Below, one piece after another: positions 22,202 through 33,914 of a stretch of DNA of 64,000 nucleotides. Position 1 is the first letter of the stretch; the number at the start of each line of letters is the position of its first letter. A program made the translations under genes and the position numbers. The DNA comes from Tenodera sinensis (taxonomy: Eukaryota; Arthropoda; Insecta; Mantodea; Mantidae), in NCBI GenBank assembly GCA_030765045.1, contig CM060964.1:167573615-167637614 (forward strand), written 5' to 3'. Under the pieces are notes generated by a model, which made no database searches, was not told the origin of the DNA, and was given only the letters and a program-made list of their open reading frames with translations.

Positions 22202-22709
22202 TATACCAGGTGGCCCATCTCATCCATCTTTGGCATATGTAGGTATCCCTTCGTGCGTTAAAACAGTTGCAGAACGCAACGCCGCAATTCCTATAAAGGG
22301 TGCGTCAGACAGAAATAACAATAACTAAAAATAACTAAATACAACAATAACATTAATGAGAAACAAACAAAAGCCATGATACATTACATGCCCTCGTGTT
22401 TGCGTGGATTTGTTTACGGCAATTTACAATCTGTAATCCGTAATGTTAGACAACAGCAGCAAGGAGTTTATTCCCTGGAAAATAAAGAGGCTGTAAGTGA
22501 AGTAGATATTCTAAGACTGTTCTTGTCTATTATCATGTACTACACACGATAGTTGAAGCCTTGGGAACCGACTATCGTCGCTCGTAAAGTTCACTCACGC
22601 CACTGTCGCCAGCCTCATAGGCATTGCACTGTTGCATTCTGCAACTGTTTTAACGCACGAAAGGATATCTACTTATGTCAAAGACGGATGAGATGGGCCA
22701 CCGGGTGTA
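22202..22709. mobile_element. Long terminal-inverted-repeat element, about 0.5 kb
   Basis: The left arm at about 22204-22287 (CAGGTGGCCCATCTCATCC, TTCGTGCGTTAAAACAGTTG) returns inverted at about 22622-22709 (CAACTGTTTTAACGCACGAA, GGATGAGATGGGCCACCGGG). The arms are over 80 bases with a few differences. TA occurs at both outer edges (TATACC at the left, GGGTGTA at the right), compatible with a Tc1/mariner-type target. The 330-base interior has no long frame. Confidence 0.85.
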
Positions 22710-23089
22710 ACTCCCGTCTCAAATTGCACCATTCTTCGAGTTGCAGCCCGTATGTGCCATACATAAGCTAAGTGACTCGCGTCGTAGCTTTCCATTAACA
22801 TTTTCACACACCAAAATCCCTGACGCGACCTGTAATGACATGATACATGACAGTTGTGTACTGTGTACGGTAGCAGAGGAGATGCTATGACTGCTGTACG
22901 TAAAACAACTGTTCTTTCGAATCTATGTGTATCTAAACAGAACATTCAATGCATACATTCAGATATAAAGGTATTAATACGATACAGATATGATCGTAAT
23001 GAGTATTTATTTCAGGAGATACCTACTAAACAACTATCCCAGACAGAGGTCAGTCCAGTATGAATGGCACTATAATCCAAATTGTTAGC

Positions 23090-23660
23090 TGTTAGGCGAG
23101 CCGAGCAAAGTAGTGCCACGGAAACGTGTGCGACTCGCGTTCAGTAGTTCGTGGGGTAGATCCCCGCGACCAACCTTCCTGACGTATGTTTTTTTTTTTT
23201 TTGGGAGGTTTCCCCGGGTCGCTAGGCGAATGCTGAGAAAGTTAATTATACCTATACCAGATTTCCTGTCTCTCCATTTTACCTCACTTCTTGTGTCACT
23301 TCACTTCTCCTTTCACTACACCTTCATTCGCTTGGCTGTTTCTGGGTTGTGTCAGCGGGAGTCTCGGCGTTGCATGGCAGGGAATGCTCTTCGTAAACAT
23401 TGGTTTTCCAATTCGGGGGCGGTCTCGAGTTCTGGCTCCCCCCCCCCCTCCCCCCCCCCCCCAAGTGGAACGTATAAGCCTGCAGGTGGAAGGGGAGGCG
23501 GTTGTACGAGCTGTCACCGGAAAGTCTTAGTCTGTAAACTGTGGATCCTGCCCTCTGCTGTCCTGTTTCTTAGGTCCGACCACCTTCTGTCTCCTCTCAC
23601 CTGGGTGACGCCCCGTCAGGATCTTAGGTACAAAATATGTTTCATAGGTCAAGGTGTTAA
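23090..23660 (+). repeat. Long composite dispersed repeat, family D, with C tracts
   Basis: The head region near 23100-23185 (GATCCCCGCGACCAACCTTCC, a decayed box B) is followed by GGTTTCCCCGGGTCGCTAGG, CTGTCTCTCCATTTT and the 3' part with GATCCTGCCCTCTGCTG. It follows the family D order seen at 53189. C tracts interrupt it at 23440-23462. Confidence 0.75.
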
Positions 23661-23989
23661 GTTCCCCCACCGAACATTGTCATACCTAACTCATACCTAA
23701 TAGTTATCAGGCATCCATCTTTGGAAGTTAGTACATTGAAAATAATAGCAAAGAGTGTGGAGTGGTGGAAAATACTTACAACTTAACAGTTACTAGTTGT
23801 AAAGCTAAAAATAAGTGTGTAATATCATGTTGCTCATTGAAGACGCGTTAATTGTAGATATTTGTTCTTACCTTTACGCGTACAAATGCCTGTCTAGCAC
23901 GCTCCAAATATACAGTTGTTTAAGAATTCCAGAATCCCTCAAGGACAAGCCCTTAATAGGATAATATATTTCTTTTCTTCTTCATTTTT

Positions 23990-24330
23990 CCCCACAAGGT
24001 TTTCTACCCCTTTTTATTGCACAGGGCCGGAATCGGAGGTCTGGTATTCTTTGAAGTCCCAGCTCGTCCGTCAATGTCAACTTCAGAGAGAGAAACATGT
24101 TGACGTTCAAGTTTCTGTACGCGAGGAGACTTCACAATTACTGCATATTCTCAGTCACAGCCTTCAACTTGGAGCAACTGGTTTCAAACATCACATTTAA
24201 AGAAAGTGGTACCGGTTATGTTTTGTTAACACAAACCAGAGTCTACCATATTATCGATGATACTTATGTCGGCATGCCGTTTCATTTTCAAGTGCCTTCA
24301 GCATATTCTTCGCACGTCAGTAAATAACAA
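23990..24330 (+). other. Unrecognised overlapping open frames, possible exon
   Basis: Two overlapping frames end at 24200 and 24327. The second contains NLEQLVSNITFKESGTGYVL then TRVYHIIDDTYVGMPFHF, which has balanced composition for this AT-rich region. I recognise no domain and see no decisive splice sites. It could be a decayed transposon part, a host exon or chance. Confidence 0.2.
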
Positions 24331-24392
24331 GGTGTCTTTTTTTCTTGAATGTCAAAACAAGAACAATGCATTCTAATGATCTGTATATATAT

Positions 24393-25406
24393 ATTAGGAA
24401 TGGGACCTCGATACTCGGTAGTATCGAAGTATGTCTAATATTTTGAGGTAAACCTTCGATACTTCTTTGACACTTTTAAATGTTTGGTTTTGTATTATTG
24501 GAAGTTGTTGCATTTAAATTTATGGTAGATAAATAATGAGAGGAGCCGAGACCTCACTTTGTTGCCTCGTCTCCAAGAGGTTACTGAACAATAGCTGTTG
24601 ATGGACCTTGACTGCGTTCCCTGTGAGTGAATAAATGCAACACTGCATAGACTTGTGTCTAAATGAAAATAGGAAAAATAATGGGGCAAGAAGTGGAGAT
24701 ACTCGTGTAACATACAGTGTTAACTAAGTTGTGAATGATGCTGATTTCACTGGCACACTAAATCACATTTCTGCAATAGCCGGGATTGGTGAATCACTCT
24801 CGGCCTTTGCATTCACCTACTTCGGTGACCAAAATCTGTGAATCTAGCAGAAACAAATGAGAACTTAAGGACTGAAATAACACAGCCTATGAAAGTATTT
24901 GCTCTTTCCTTCCATCTGTTAGTGATTCGCAAGTCAAACTTCAGCCACGACACCGTGTACCGTACAAACTAATTTTCATAAACATTAAATAACACATGAG
25001 TGAAATGTGGAACTATTTGAAGTAGACAATGCTAATAATAGCAGAGTAATGTGCAAAATATGCAGAAAAACATTTTCCGCGGGGTAATTAAGCCACACAG
25101 TACAACAAATTCAAAGAAGCATGTTACATAACCTCACCGAGTGAATTTGACAGAATCTACATACATATGTTCAAAAAGCAATGTACGAGTTTCCCATCGC
25201 TGTCAGAACATGATACCGCGATATCTGAAAACTATCAGTCAGAACAGTTAGAAATGTTTATATGCAGAAAACTACTAATAAGAGCATAATTCAATGAGCA
25301 AGCTATTGCCTTTATAGCTTTTTATAAAGTGAGTCTCTAGTATAAAGCATCGGTGCTTACAAATCAGTATCGGTATCGAGTATCGAGTAACGCTGGTATC
25401 GTCCCA
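24393..25406 (+). mobile_element. Internally deleted hAT with BED-finger remnant
   Basis: The left end TAGGAATGGGACCTCGATAC and the inverted right end (GTGGGACGATACCAGCG) share GGGAC and ATAC-rich TCGATACT words, typical of hAT elements with TAGGNATGGGAC ends. Near 25010-25075 a decayed transposase start reads MWNYFEVDNANNSRVMCKIC, then a finger-like remnant with a stop, as in BED zinc fingers (W-x-Y-F ... C-x2-C ... H). No catalytic region or clear 8-bp duplication was found, so it is a non-autonomous or decayed copy. Confidence 0.65.
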
Positions 25407-25734
25407 CGTGTACTTTAAATAAATGTGGCCGAATAAGGATGATAGCACTCTACACTGGGAATTATTTAGGAGATGAAAATAATTCCGGCGTAATTCGTGG
25501 GAAGTATACTTCATTGCTCAACAGCTACAGAGAAAGGGACAACTTGTAGTTGATCTTGTTGTAACAAATAGAGAAATTATGATTTTCCAATTACATACGT
25601 TCATTTAAAACATCAGCTTGACAGTATACGTGGCCACAAAGATGCGGTGTACATACAAGGAATAAAACAGAAGTTTACTTAAACGGTTAATCTAATAAAA
25701 TAGAAAATTACATCTAAATGAGACAACAAGACTA

Positions 25735-25930
<196 letters not shown>

Positions 25931-26434
25931 TAAATGAGGCAAATACGGGCACCTTATGACATTTTGATGTAAAATTTGTAACTGAGTCATAATTATATGT
26001 AAGTAAAAGGACAGGATTTTATAGTAGGGTTCGTTTAACATGATATGATACTTAAAATCGGTAATATAGTTTTACAAAACTATTCTAAATGCAGTTTAAT
26101 AAACTAGTGCAAATGCCCATATTACCCATAGTTGTGAGGGTAATATATGTAAGCACATATGTTGATAATATGGGCACACATCTTTAAAGGATTATTTCAC
26201 TTAACATAGAAATCACTGTACTTAATATAGAACTCACTGTTTACAACATTGTTTCAAGAGTATAGAAGGTTAGCAGTCTAATGCTGAGATTATGTCCAAA
26301 ATGTTACTGTCTATGAACCTCATAAAATATTTCAACAGTACAAAAAATGCCCATCACAACAAATTGTTTCAGAGCTTAGGACTGATGGATACAAGAACAA
26401 GCAAAGAAACAATCAAAAGTTATCAGCTCAGAAT

Positions 26435-26665
26435 TTAAGAACTGCACTTATCGCAAACAAACGAAACGCCCTTCATATCAATACATTCTTCGTGATACCA
26501 CGAAGAGCATGGCCCTTCACACTGTAACCATTCTTCACTATTTACTGCAGCGTAAAAGTCTCCCCCGCACATAGGGCAGATACATGGTGCATTTCTGAAA
26601 ACAGCCGCCTTTGGAGCCATTCCTTTACCCGTTGATTTTCTGCATTTGTTGGCTCTTGTAGTCAC
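26435..26665 (-). pseudogene. C-terminal zinc-finger tail of a pogo-like transposase, inverted
   Basis: A 76-codon frame reads CICPMCGGDFYAAVNSEEW then QCEGPCSSWYHEEC and FVCDKCSS-stop. The C-x2-C, C-x(3,4)-C, H-x2-C, C-x2-C pattern is that of the PHD-like finger that ends many insect pogo/Tigger-like transposases. The rest of such a transposase lies directly to the right but on the plus strand (26700-27540), so the tail is inverted relative to it. Either a local inversion or two independent copies explains this. A host PHD-finger exon is the alternative, less likely beside a pogo fragment. Confidence 0.65.
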
Positions 26666-26699
26666 TCTCTTCTCAACTCAGGAAAAACGAAGGAAGGAG

Positions 26700-27540
26700 A
26701 CCAAACGTAAGAATGTTCACAAGTCACATGATGGAAGAATGCTTAAACTGGTTGTAAGCAAAGTGTTACAGGAAATCTGGAGCATCTACAAAGCTTCAAA
26801 GTTTTATGCAATTCCTTGGAACACCCTAAAAGAAAATGTAATAAAAGTTACCGAACACTTCGACTGCAACTCAAACTTGAGACTTTTTTGTTTTGTTTTA
26901 AATTAACGTCCTCCAACGTAACGTCATATCGGACGGTGAGTGAATGAAATGGGTGAAATGATGCTCAAATGAGTCCGAGGTCCATGGAGCTTTAAGTTAC
27001 CCGACATTCGTCTTCTCAGGGTAAGGGTAAACCTCGGGAAAAAAAAACCTTACCCGGATAACTTCCCCTAAGTGTGAACGTGCGGCACACACGCTAACCA
27101 TCACGCTACCGAAGCGGGCTACAGATGTTTCAGCTATATAGTAAAAGGGGCAGGCCTTTTGCTGTTCCTTCGGAGACTGGGCAGCAGCTGGCATCATGTG
27201 GTATTGAAAGACACGAGATCGGATTTGATCTAACTGTTCTCCACATAAGAAAACTGGCATAGGTATGGATTAGGGAGAAAGTGTGGATCAACAGAAAGAT
27301 TCAATTCTGAGCAGAAAATGGCCGAAAAATGTGATATGCAGGATTTAGTAAACGATTCAACCTAACAATTAGAACACCTGAAAACTTGTCTAGATATCGC
27401 GCATCTTGCACAAGTCCTATCTTAAGCGAGAAAGTCATTGATGACCGCGATTTGAGAATCTCCCCTAATCAGATATGGTATTGTGATGAAACAGGATTAA
27501 TGTTTGTCACAGCTGCATCGCAACATTTCTGGGTGAAATA
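26700..27540 (+). pseudogene. pogo/Tigger-like transposase, N-terminal to DDE start, SINE-interrupted
   Basis: Pieces in order on the plus strand are: a psq-type helix-turn-helix near 26735-26850 (MLKLVVSKVLQEIWSIYKAS, then PWNTLKENVIK); after the SINE at 26885-27120, KRGRPFAVPSETGQQL then GFDLTVLHIRKLAYRYG (27145-27270); RFNLTIRTPENLSRYRAS (27345-27410); and ISPNQIWYCDETGLMFV (27460-27515), which holds the first catalytic aspartate as CDETG. The rest of the catalytic core is missing. Frameshifts and stops break it. The usual C-terminal finger appears inverted at 26435. Confidence 0.8.
26885..27120 (-). repeat. tRNA-headed SINE, family B, copy 1
   Basis: The minus-strand head AGCCCGCTTCGGTAGCGTGA, TGGTTAGCGTGTGTGCC is tRNA-like, but part of the box B region is missing compared with 46201-46453. 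The body (GTTTACCCTTACCCTGAGAA, GACGAATGTCGGGTAAC) and the tail (GACGTTACGTTGGAGGACG) match that copy. It splits the pogo-like transposase. Confidence 0.85.
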
Positions 27541-27559
27541 AATTCCTGTGAATTTGACA

Positions 27560-28010
27560 TTAGGTCCTTTATATCAATGTAATATGTCAGCACTACTCAA
27601 ACAATATAATAGAGAACAGTGTAAAGTTAATGAGTGGTGGTTTTATATATTTAATTCGGTTAGTTTTGATATCACGGAATTAGGATACCACTATCACGCA
27701 TTTAGGAATCCCTAAGAGCCAACGTTACAGAATGTATTTCTATACTTATTTTACTATTTTGTACAACTTATCAGTTCACAACCAAATAAAACATGTTTTA
27801 AGACGTTCAAACTATGTTCCTGAATTGGTTTTTAAATAACCTCTTTCCATGTATGAGCACTGCGCAACGCTTACTAAAAAGTATCACGGAATTAGGCATC
27901 TATGCCCTACCTGTTGAGATATGAGCCATGGCGCAGGAATTGATTATACACAGCACCTGTTAATCTGTTTGGTTAAATGTATGATCCTAGAAGTGTGTCA
28001 TTTACGATTC
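27560..28010. other. No gene recognised
   Basis: AT-rich sequence between the pogo-like and mariner/Tc-like remnants. GTTGAGATATGAG near 27913-27925 is an inverted match of CTCATATCTCAAC near 28804-28816, so it may be part of the terminal region of the latter element. Confidence 0.4.
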
Positions 28011-28039
28011 CTGTCCACACGTTGAGACTAAAGCGATCC

Positions 28040-28797
28040 TGATTCCTCGACTTGCAGAAAGGGGATCATTTGCAGCCAGGACAACGCATCGCGGTAGATC
28101 TCGTACCGTTCACACGCCGGAAATGGAGGAACGGGTGTTACAGTATGTAGAACGTGATCCTCAAACAAATGTGCAAAGAATTGCAGCTGCCGAAGTTAAC
28201 AACCTTGCTCTTACTCTTACGTGGTTTGATCTGCATGAACATGTTCAACGTGAGCAAGCTCTTAGGCCATCTGACCAGATCACAATTCTGCCAATGGCTT
28301 CTATGCCTGAATGCTGAAAATCCGCAATTTACAGCCCGCATTCTATTACGGATGAGGAGGAATTCACCAAACATGGCATACTAAACCACCACAGCGCATG
28401 TGTGGGCAGACGCAAATCCTAGAGCAGTCATGGAGTCAGGCATCAGAATCGCCTTAATCTCAATGTGTGGACAGGAACTGTGAGAGACAGACTTCTAGGA
28501 CCACGCGTTTTACCGAACAGATTAACAGGTGCTGTGTATAATCGATTCCTGCGCGGTGAGTTACCCGTGCTTATGGAGGACAATGTGCTTGTAAAAAGAC
28601 GACGTATGTTGTTTATGCATGACGGACAGTACATAAACCAAAGATTTAATGGACGATGGATTGGTCGAGGAGATCCAGTAGCATGGCCTCTCCGTTCGCC
28701 GGACCTTAATCTATTGGATTTGTGGCTCTGGGGACATTTAAAGACATTGGTGTATGGCAACCCTTCGAAAATGTGCATACGTTGCACATTTGTATAA
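28040..28797 (+). pseudogene. Mariner/Tc-like transposase of an insect family, internally deleted
   Basis: The start reads RSFAARTTHRGRSRTVHTPE, then MEERVLQYVERDPQTNVQRI, a helix-turn-helix region. A middle piece (FCQWLLCLNAENPQF) and HVWADANPRAV follow, in two frames. The last frame (28465-28797) holds VWTGTVRDRLLGP, LPNRLTGAVYNRFLRGELPV, MHDGQYINQRF, RWIGRGDPVAWPLRSPDLNL and LWLWGHLKTLVYG. The second catalytic aspartate (MHDG) is kept; the third position falls near DLNLLDLWLWG. Parts between MHDGQ and RWIGRG are shorter than expected and the first DEA-type motif is lost. A 3' edge ending CACCCTGTATA (about 28919) resembles the ends of TA-targeting elements. Confidence 0.8.
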
Positions 28798-28929
28798 AAT
28801 TACTCATATCTCAACACGTACATATTTGTTTCCGGACATATGTTTATAGGAACATTTATTTTAATATTGACCAATCCCAACACCTGTTGCAATGTTGGAC
28901 ACTTTAAAACACCCTGTATACACAAATCT

Positions 28930-29330
28930 CGCAAGCAACCACCACTAAACAGAGAAAGTAAAACATAAACAAAAGTATGTATGTTCTATTGGCAGCAACG
29001 CCAAGAAAGCGGTCTATCAAGGCAATTTTAAAGGCTACCAATCCATTAAGTTTCATCTGTGACCAAGAGCGTCAAATTTGTACAGAGCAAATCGGGGGAA
29101 AAATAGTAGTAAACTTAGAAAAAGTGCGAATATACTGCCACGCCCTACCTCTTGACCCAGGATATTTAAATAGCCGCGTGAGTTGATAACTTTAACTCGG
29201 ACAGTAAATGTGTTTGCGGAAAATTCTTCTAAAGAATCAGTTATTTATAAGCCAAATAACCAAAAACTGAATTTCGACCATTTTGGTCCCATTTTCAGCG
29301 TTCGTTCTCCTTAGACCCATGCTTGTATTA
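28930..29330. other. No gene recognised
   Basis: AT-rich sequence between the mariner-like remnant and the antisense copia pol. No coding signal seen. Confidence 0.4.
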
Positions 29331-29334
29331 CACA

Positions 29335-30900
29335 CTAATAAGATGACGAACCATCTGACGAGCCTTCCGGTTGCTTAATGTAAATTTATTCGTTTAACTC
29401 ACCATGTAAAAATGTATTTCTAACATCTAATTGCTCGGTGATCAACTGTTTTGCATTTGTTACAGACATTGACATTCTGGCTACTGAACCATAAATTTTT
29501 CGAGGTAATCAAAAGCTTTTCCTTAAACTCAACCATTTATGGCAGATCTTGCTTTATATTTTACTTCTGTTATTACCTGTTTTGGTTCTGTTATTACTTT
29601 AAACACCCATTTACTATTAAGTGGTTATCAACTTAGGGGTAGCGCGGTTAATGACCAAGTGTTATTTTCCTACAGATCCTTTAATTCATTTACTGCATCT
29701 AACCACAAACACTCATCTGATCTGCCCTTGATATTCTCATGTTCATTTAGTATATCATGGGCATATGATTCTTCATTAAAGCTAAGTCTTACTGCACACG
29801 AACCAAGGTTTAATTAATATTCAGTGCGTACTAATAGTGTTTCAAATAAGTAGGGAGCCTTATCTAGTGCTTTGTTTTTTTAAGGAATCTGTTCTGAATC
29901 TTACTCTTGGACACTTGTTACAAACTGTGAAGTTGGATTACAAGTTTCATCTCTTTTACTTCTTTACAATTACTACTTTCATTTCCCTATCTTCCCAGCC
30001 CTTCAATATTACCTGTTCTGTTCTGTATTTACAAATTGATTTTCATCAAAGATTATGTCCCTACCTGTAATTACTTTCTTATCTTTTGGACTGCAGTGTC
30101 AGTGCTCATTGAGACAGTATTCTACCATGGAGCATTTAAGACTTCTAGACTACAATTTACCTTTACTTCTAGCACTGAAAGTCGAAGATAAGCAATACTT
30201 CCAAAACTTCTGTTAAGTACTGGAGGGTGGAACGTGGTCAGCGCCCCAATCCCTCCGGTCCAGTCATGCGGGCTTCGCGACCTGGAATCGCTACTCCTTT
30301 ATTCAAGTAGCTCCTCAATTGCCCTCCCCCCCGGGACCTAACGAGGCTGAGTGCACCCCGTGCCAGACATCCCAGCGGGGAAAAATCCCATACTGGTACT
30401 GGGGTGTTGAGGAATATGCCTCACTATAAACTAAAATTGGATTCCTTTCCCTTTAAGATTCTAACTTCATTGGGTATTTTCTTAGTCTATTATCACATAT
30501 AAAACGACATAATTTTTGGTTTTACTTAGCAGTTGCTTTTGCTTCATAAAGTTTAATATTGTGAATTACTTATGATTTGAAAACTAGAAATCAACTGTTT
30601 GTAAAATGAGTGTCATTATCAATGAAGGCAACAACATACCTTTTGCCATCCCAAAATATTGCTTCAATGGAACCAAATACATCTCTGTGAGCAAATTCTA
30701 GTGGCAATCTTGGCCAAAATTATCAGCTCTCGTTGCCCCCTTCCATACCTACTATTATGCACTCGTATTAAAGAAGAAAGAAGGAAGGGAAAAAATGGAA
30801 AGAGGAAAGAACACTCTCGCATTCTCGTGTTCTCTTTTGTTTCAGAATGCATACCTACTGTCATATTTATTTTTCTGTTGAGCTCAAAGAGCTCCAGAAT
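29335..30900 (-). pseudogene. Ty1/copia retrotransposon pol fragment, SINE-interrupted
   Basis: On the minus strand, from right to left, an integrase piece reads AHRDVFGSIEAIFWDGKRYV, FIDNDTHF and CDNRLRKYP (about 30490-30700). After the SINE (30221-30410) comes FGSIAYLRLS and VEYCLNEH, then SPKDKKVITGRDIIFDENQF (about 30030-30100). Next are the linker (ENNTWSLTALP near 29660) and the reverse transcriptase start (IKWVFKVI near 29610, then KARSAING). The motif QLDVRNTFLHGELNE, then IYIKQPEG (about 29340-29430) carries an RT aspartate. Many stops and shifts break it. No LTRs, gag or protease were found beside it. This is a dead, partial copy. Confidence 0.85.
30221..30410 (-). repeat. SINE, family C, head-truncated, in copia pol
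   Basis: Reverse complement of the body of the SINE at 39274: CGGGGTGCACTCAGCCTCG, TTAGGTCCC, GGGGCGCTGACCACGTTCCA. The 3' tail is incomplete and no target duplication was seen. Confidence 0.85.
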
Positions 30901-30904
30901 TCTT

Positions 30905-31530
30905 GAAATGATAAATTCGTCTACGAGTTACTTGTACATGGATATTCATATTGACAACGGAACTAGCAATTTGCCCGAATTTAGGTGAAACTTAGGTTCC
31001 ATGCAAGAAATACAGATTCACTCCAAAACTCTTTGATGAGCACATACAAATCGGAAAAGAAGACAAGTTTACATATTAAAATGAGTATTCGTAATATATT
31101 ATGCATAAGTGAGACTGGTGCAGTAACTAACAAAATAAGTACTCTACAGTTATTTTTGTGTTCCATTTTATGCACTGCCCAATTTTATGAGGAAATGGAT
31201 AACTCCTGTACATAGCTGGAAAAAACCTGAGAAACACCAGAAACACTGTTGCTTTGCATTAAAAAGTTAACATATATAGTGACATAATTTGCATCAGAAT
31301 CTTATAATTGAACTATATTGTTTCAAAGCTGTAAATGATGTTGACAGGAACTGTACGTATGGACTGGGTGATGGTCAACCGCAGCCGGGGTGATTGGCCA
31401 TTACCACAAAGAATGTTTGTCACATATTTACATTAACGATACAGTACTTGTGAGAGTGATACGTTTCACAAAGTCAGGTCTAAAAACCTTGGACTACATT
31501 TCTGATCATCTGGAAGGAAAATAACATACA
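30905..31530. other. No gene recognised
   Basis: AT-rich. It could hold further decayed copia sequence, but I can read no motif. Confidence 0.35.
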
Positions 31531-31534
31531 GTAC

Positions 31535-32388
31535 GGACACAAACAGGCGATTCCCTGTCAGTTTCTAAGTCACAACTTGAATTTTCTGGAATGTCTTGAG
31601 AAGACCCCTTCATTCCGGATAATTTTTGCATAAATGGTAAACAGTACGAGACAGACAAAAGCTTGCTAAATAAAACATGTGCATCTGATAAAACACACAA
31701 TTTGTGTCTAATACTTCTTTTTTTCTTTTGAGTGAACCAGTCCCGAGATATTCTTTATTATTTGTTTGAATTTGCTAATACTTATACTTTACCCAGATAG
31801 GAATATGTTATTCGTGCTTTAATCCCTTGGCCTTACAAAGAGAACGGAATTTCAAAGGCATCGCATAGCAACCACCTCTTAAAACATTTCACTATCGCTT
31901 AAAGCCTACTGTACTCCCCTTTCACCTGCAAGAAAGTTAGGAATAAGGTAATTTTTGAAAATGGTTACGTCGATTAAAATGTAGTAGACAGAAAAATAAG
32001 CATTTCCAAGAATAGTGTGTATAAGAGCGAGTATAGCTCTACATATATTTGCGAACAGAGTTTCTCCAAATTGAACTATATTAAAAGTCTGTATCACAAT
32101 ATGTTACGCAACGATCACTTGGTGTACCTTCTAAGGCTATGCACTTCGACTTTGTCGCCAAATATTGATAGGCTTCTTAAACGTAAGCAGTACCAAAGAA
32201 GTCACTAATGAACAGATGTTTATTGCATAAGATTTGAAAATGCTTTCGTAAATCAAACGCAACGTAGATGTAACCAAACCAGCACTGCAACACAATACAC
32301 GACTGGGGGATAAAGAGTGACAAAGTCCGCGTATATTGGAGGGAGATAAGCCCAACCTCCCCTCTTTCACAAACGTTGGACATCGTTG
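31535..32388 (+). mobile_element. hAT family B, copy 3, with readable dimerisation domain
   Basis: Aligns with the copies at 7386 and 18501. The right end, inward, is CAACGATGTCCAACGTTTG. The left end could not be fixed. A 63-codon frame at 32017-32208 reads STYICEQSFSKLNYIKSLYH then LRNDHLVYLLRLCTSTLSPN and IDRLL. This is the hAT C-terminal dimerisation domain of the GTF2IRD2-like group (compare 45126-45561). The rest of the transposase is absent, so the family B copies in this window are deletion derivatives carrying only the enzyme's end. Confidence 0.82.
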
Positions 32389-32399
32389 TAACAGTGCGT

Positions 32400-33910
32400 G
32401 GAGCACGTATATCTGTGATCCTGGACCCGGTAGTACAAGAAACCGACTATATTTGGTTTTCTTCACTTCATCTACAATATATTTCACCACTCTTTCTTCC
32501 AGAAAAGAATAAACTCTTCACATATTTGTAAAGAAATCTATGACGTTGACGCTTCCATAAAGTTCACATTTTGATAGAAAGAGATCGATTTCTGCCATTA
32601 GCTCTAGGTCCAATTCGAAAATCCCATATATGTTGACACAAGCCCAAGGTTGTGACCCCTGAAGAGCCCTTGCGTGGAGCAACTTGTGACCACAAGTCGT
32701 TTTAACAAGTCCTTCCAATATTGAACCTCCAGTTCAAATTGGTATGTTAGTTTATTATTTATTCTCCCTGTGATGTGTCTAGTTCTTGAAGTTAACACAC
32801 ATTTCATATGTTCAGCTGAATTTTCATGGTTAGTTGACTAGGATTGACCACTGACACATTAGATTCCTCATTAGTAAGCCGCATTTCTAAGCGTGCTAAC
32901 AAACTTTCTGCCTTGCAATGAAATTAGCTGCTAAGTTAGTGTCATATGATACAGCGCGAATGCCCAAGAGAAGAATAGCCCAGGGCGTTCAGTCGCCAAG
33001 TGGGGAATTCAGAACTGCTAACTGCTAGGGGTTCGATCCTCGCCTTCCGCATGTTTATTTTCAGAAATACGAAATTAACACACGTGTTTAATTCTCTACA
33101 GCTTTTTACCAGGAATAGAGAATCGGATGAAGGCACACTATAGAAATTGGGTTCAGTTGATGGGAACATTGCAACATCGTGTAGTGTTTGAAAATAAACG
33201 ACATGCCAATCTTGCTAGGTGCAAAGGTTGCTTCACGCTGAAGTACCTACATCATACACGCATTTTGTTTTGTTTAATGTATAATTAATTACCTATTACT
33301 CATTGGCATCCAGATGTGGTAACAATGCATTTTTATAACCATAAAACCGTATTTTACACTATAAACGCTTATATATTTTAACACGGTAATTTCTATGAAA
33401 TTTATAGAGTTGCTTTTGGATGCGAGTATTTAAAGGGAAATAATAATTTCGGGAGGATTATTGACAATTGAGGTAGGCGTGTTCCCTGTTTTATTCTCAG
33501 CAATTGTAATTGATATCTTATAAAGCATTCCGTTGTAAAATTGCAATCGCACTGCAGCATTCATAAGACGGTGGGAAAAGTTACAACGCTATGCGGAATA
33601 CAAATACCTAACGGAGAAGCTTTATTAGAAATATACTCCATTAGTTTGTATAATTTTATATTTCGTGCGGGTTATATAAATAATGATGTTCCCGATAAGA
33701 AAGAAAAATGAAAAAGGGAAATAAATGAGGAACTTTAAATGGGATTGGAACTGAAGTTAGCCCACCACTGTTGATTTGAACGAATACGCACCAGCCAGTT
33801 CCGCTACACACTACACACTAACTTCCTTTCACTGAATAAGCTGACCTCTATAAACCTAGCACCCAACACTGGAATCATTTTTAGTTCTTGTCCACAAGTT
33901 AATATAAACA
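32400..33910. other. No gene recognised; tRNA-like SINE head remnant near 33000
   Basis: Mostly unique-looking AT-rich DNA. Near 32990-33050 GGGGTTCGATCCTCGCC has a good box B, and CAGTCGCCAAGTGG lies about 35 bases before it, suggesting a decayed tRNA-headed SINE. No matching tail was identified. Confidence 0.35.
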
Positions 33911-33914
33911 CAAT

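Noticed and set aside
21928..22236. 102-codon minus-strand frame rich in Phe and Val
   Set aside because: It is the antisense of the acidic repeat and of the left arm of the long-TIR element.
23296..23700. Proline- and glycine-rich frames of up to 195 codons
   Set aside because: They cross the C tracts of dispersed repeat D and have no recognisable domain. Overlapping frames on both strands show they are chance.
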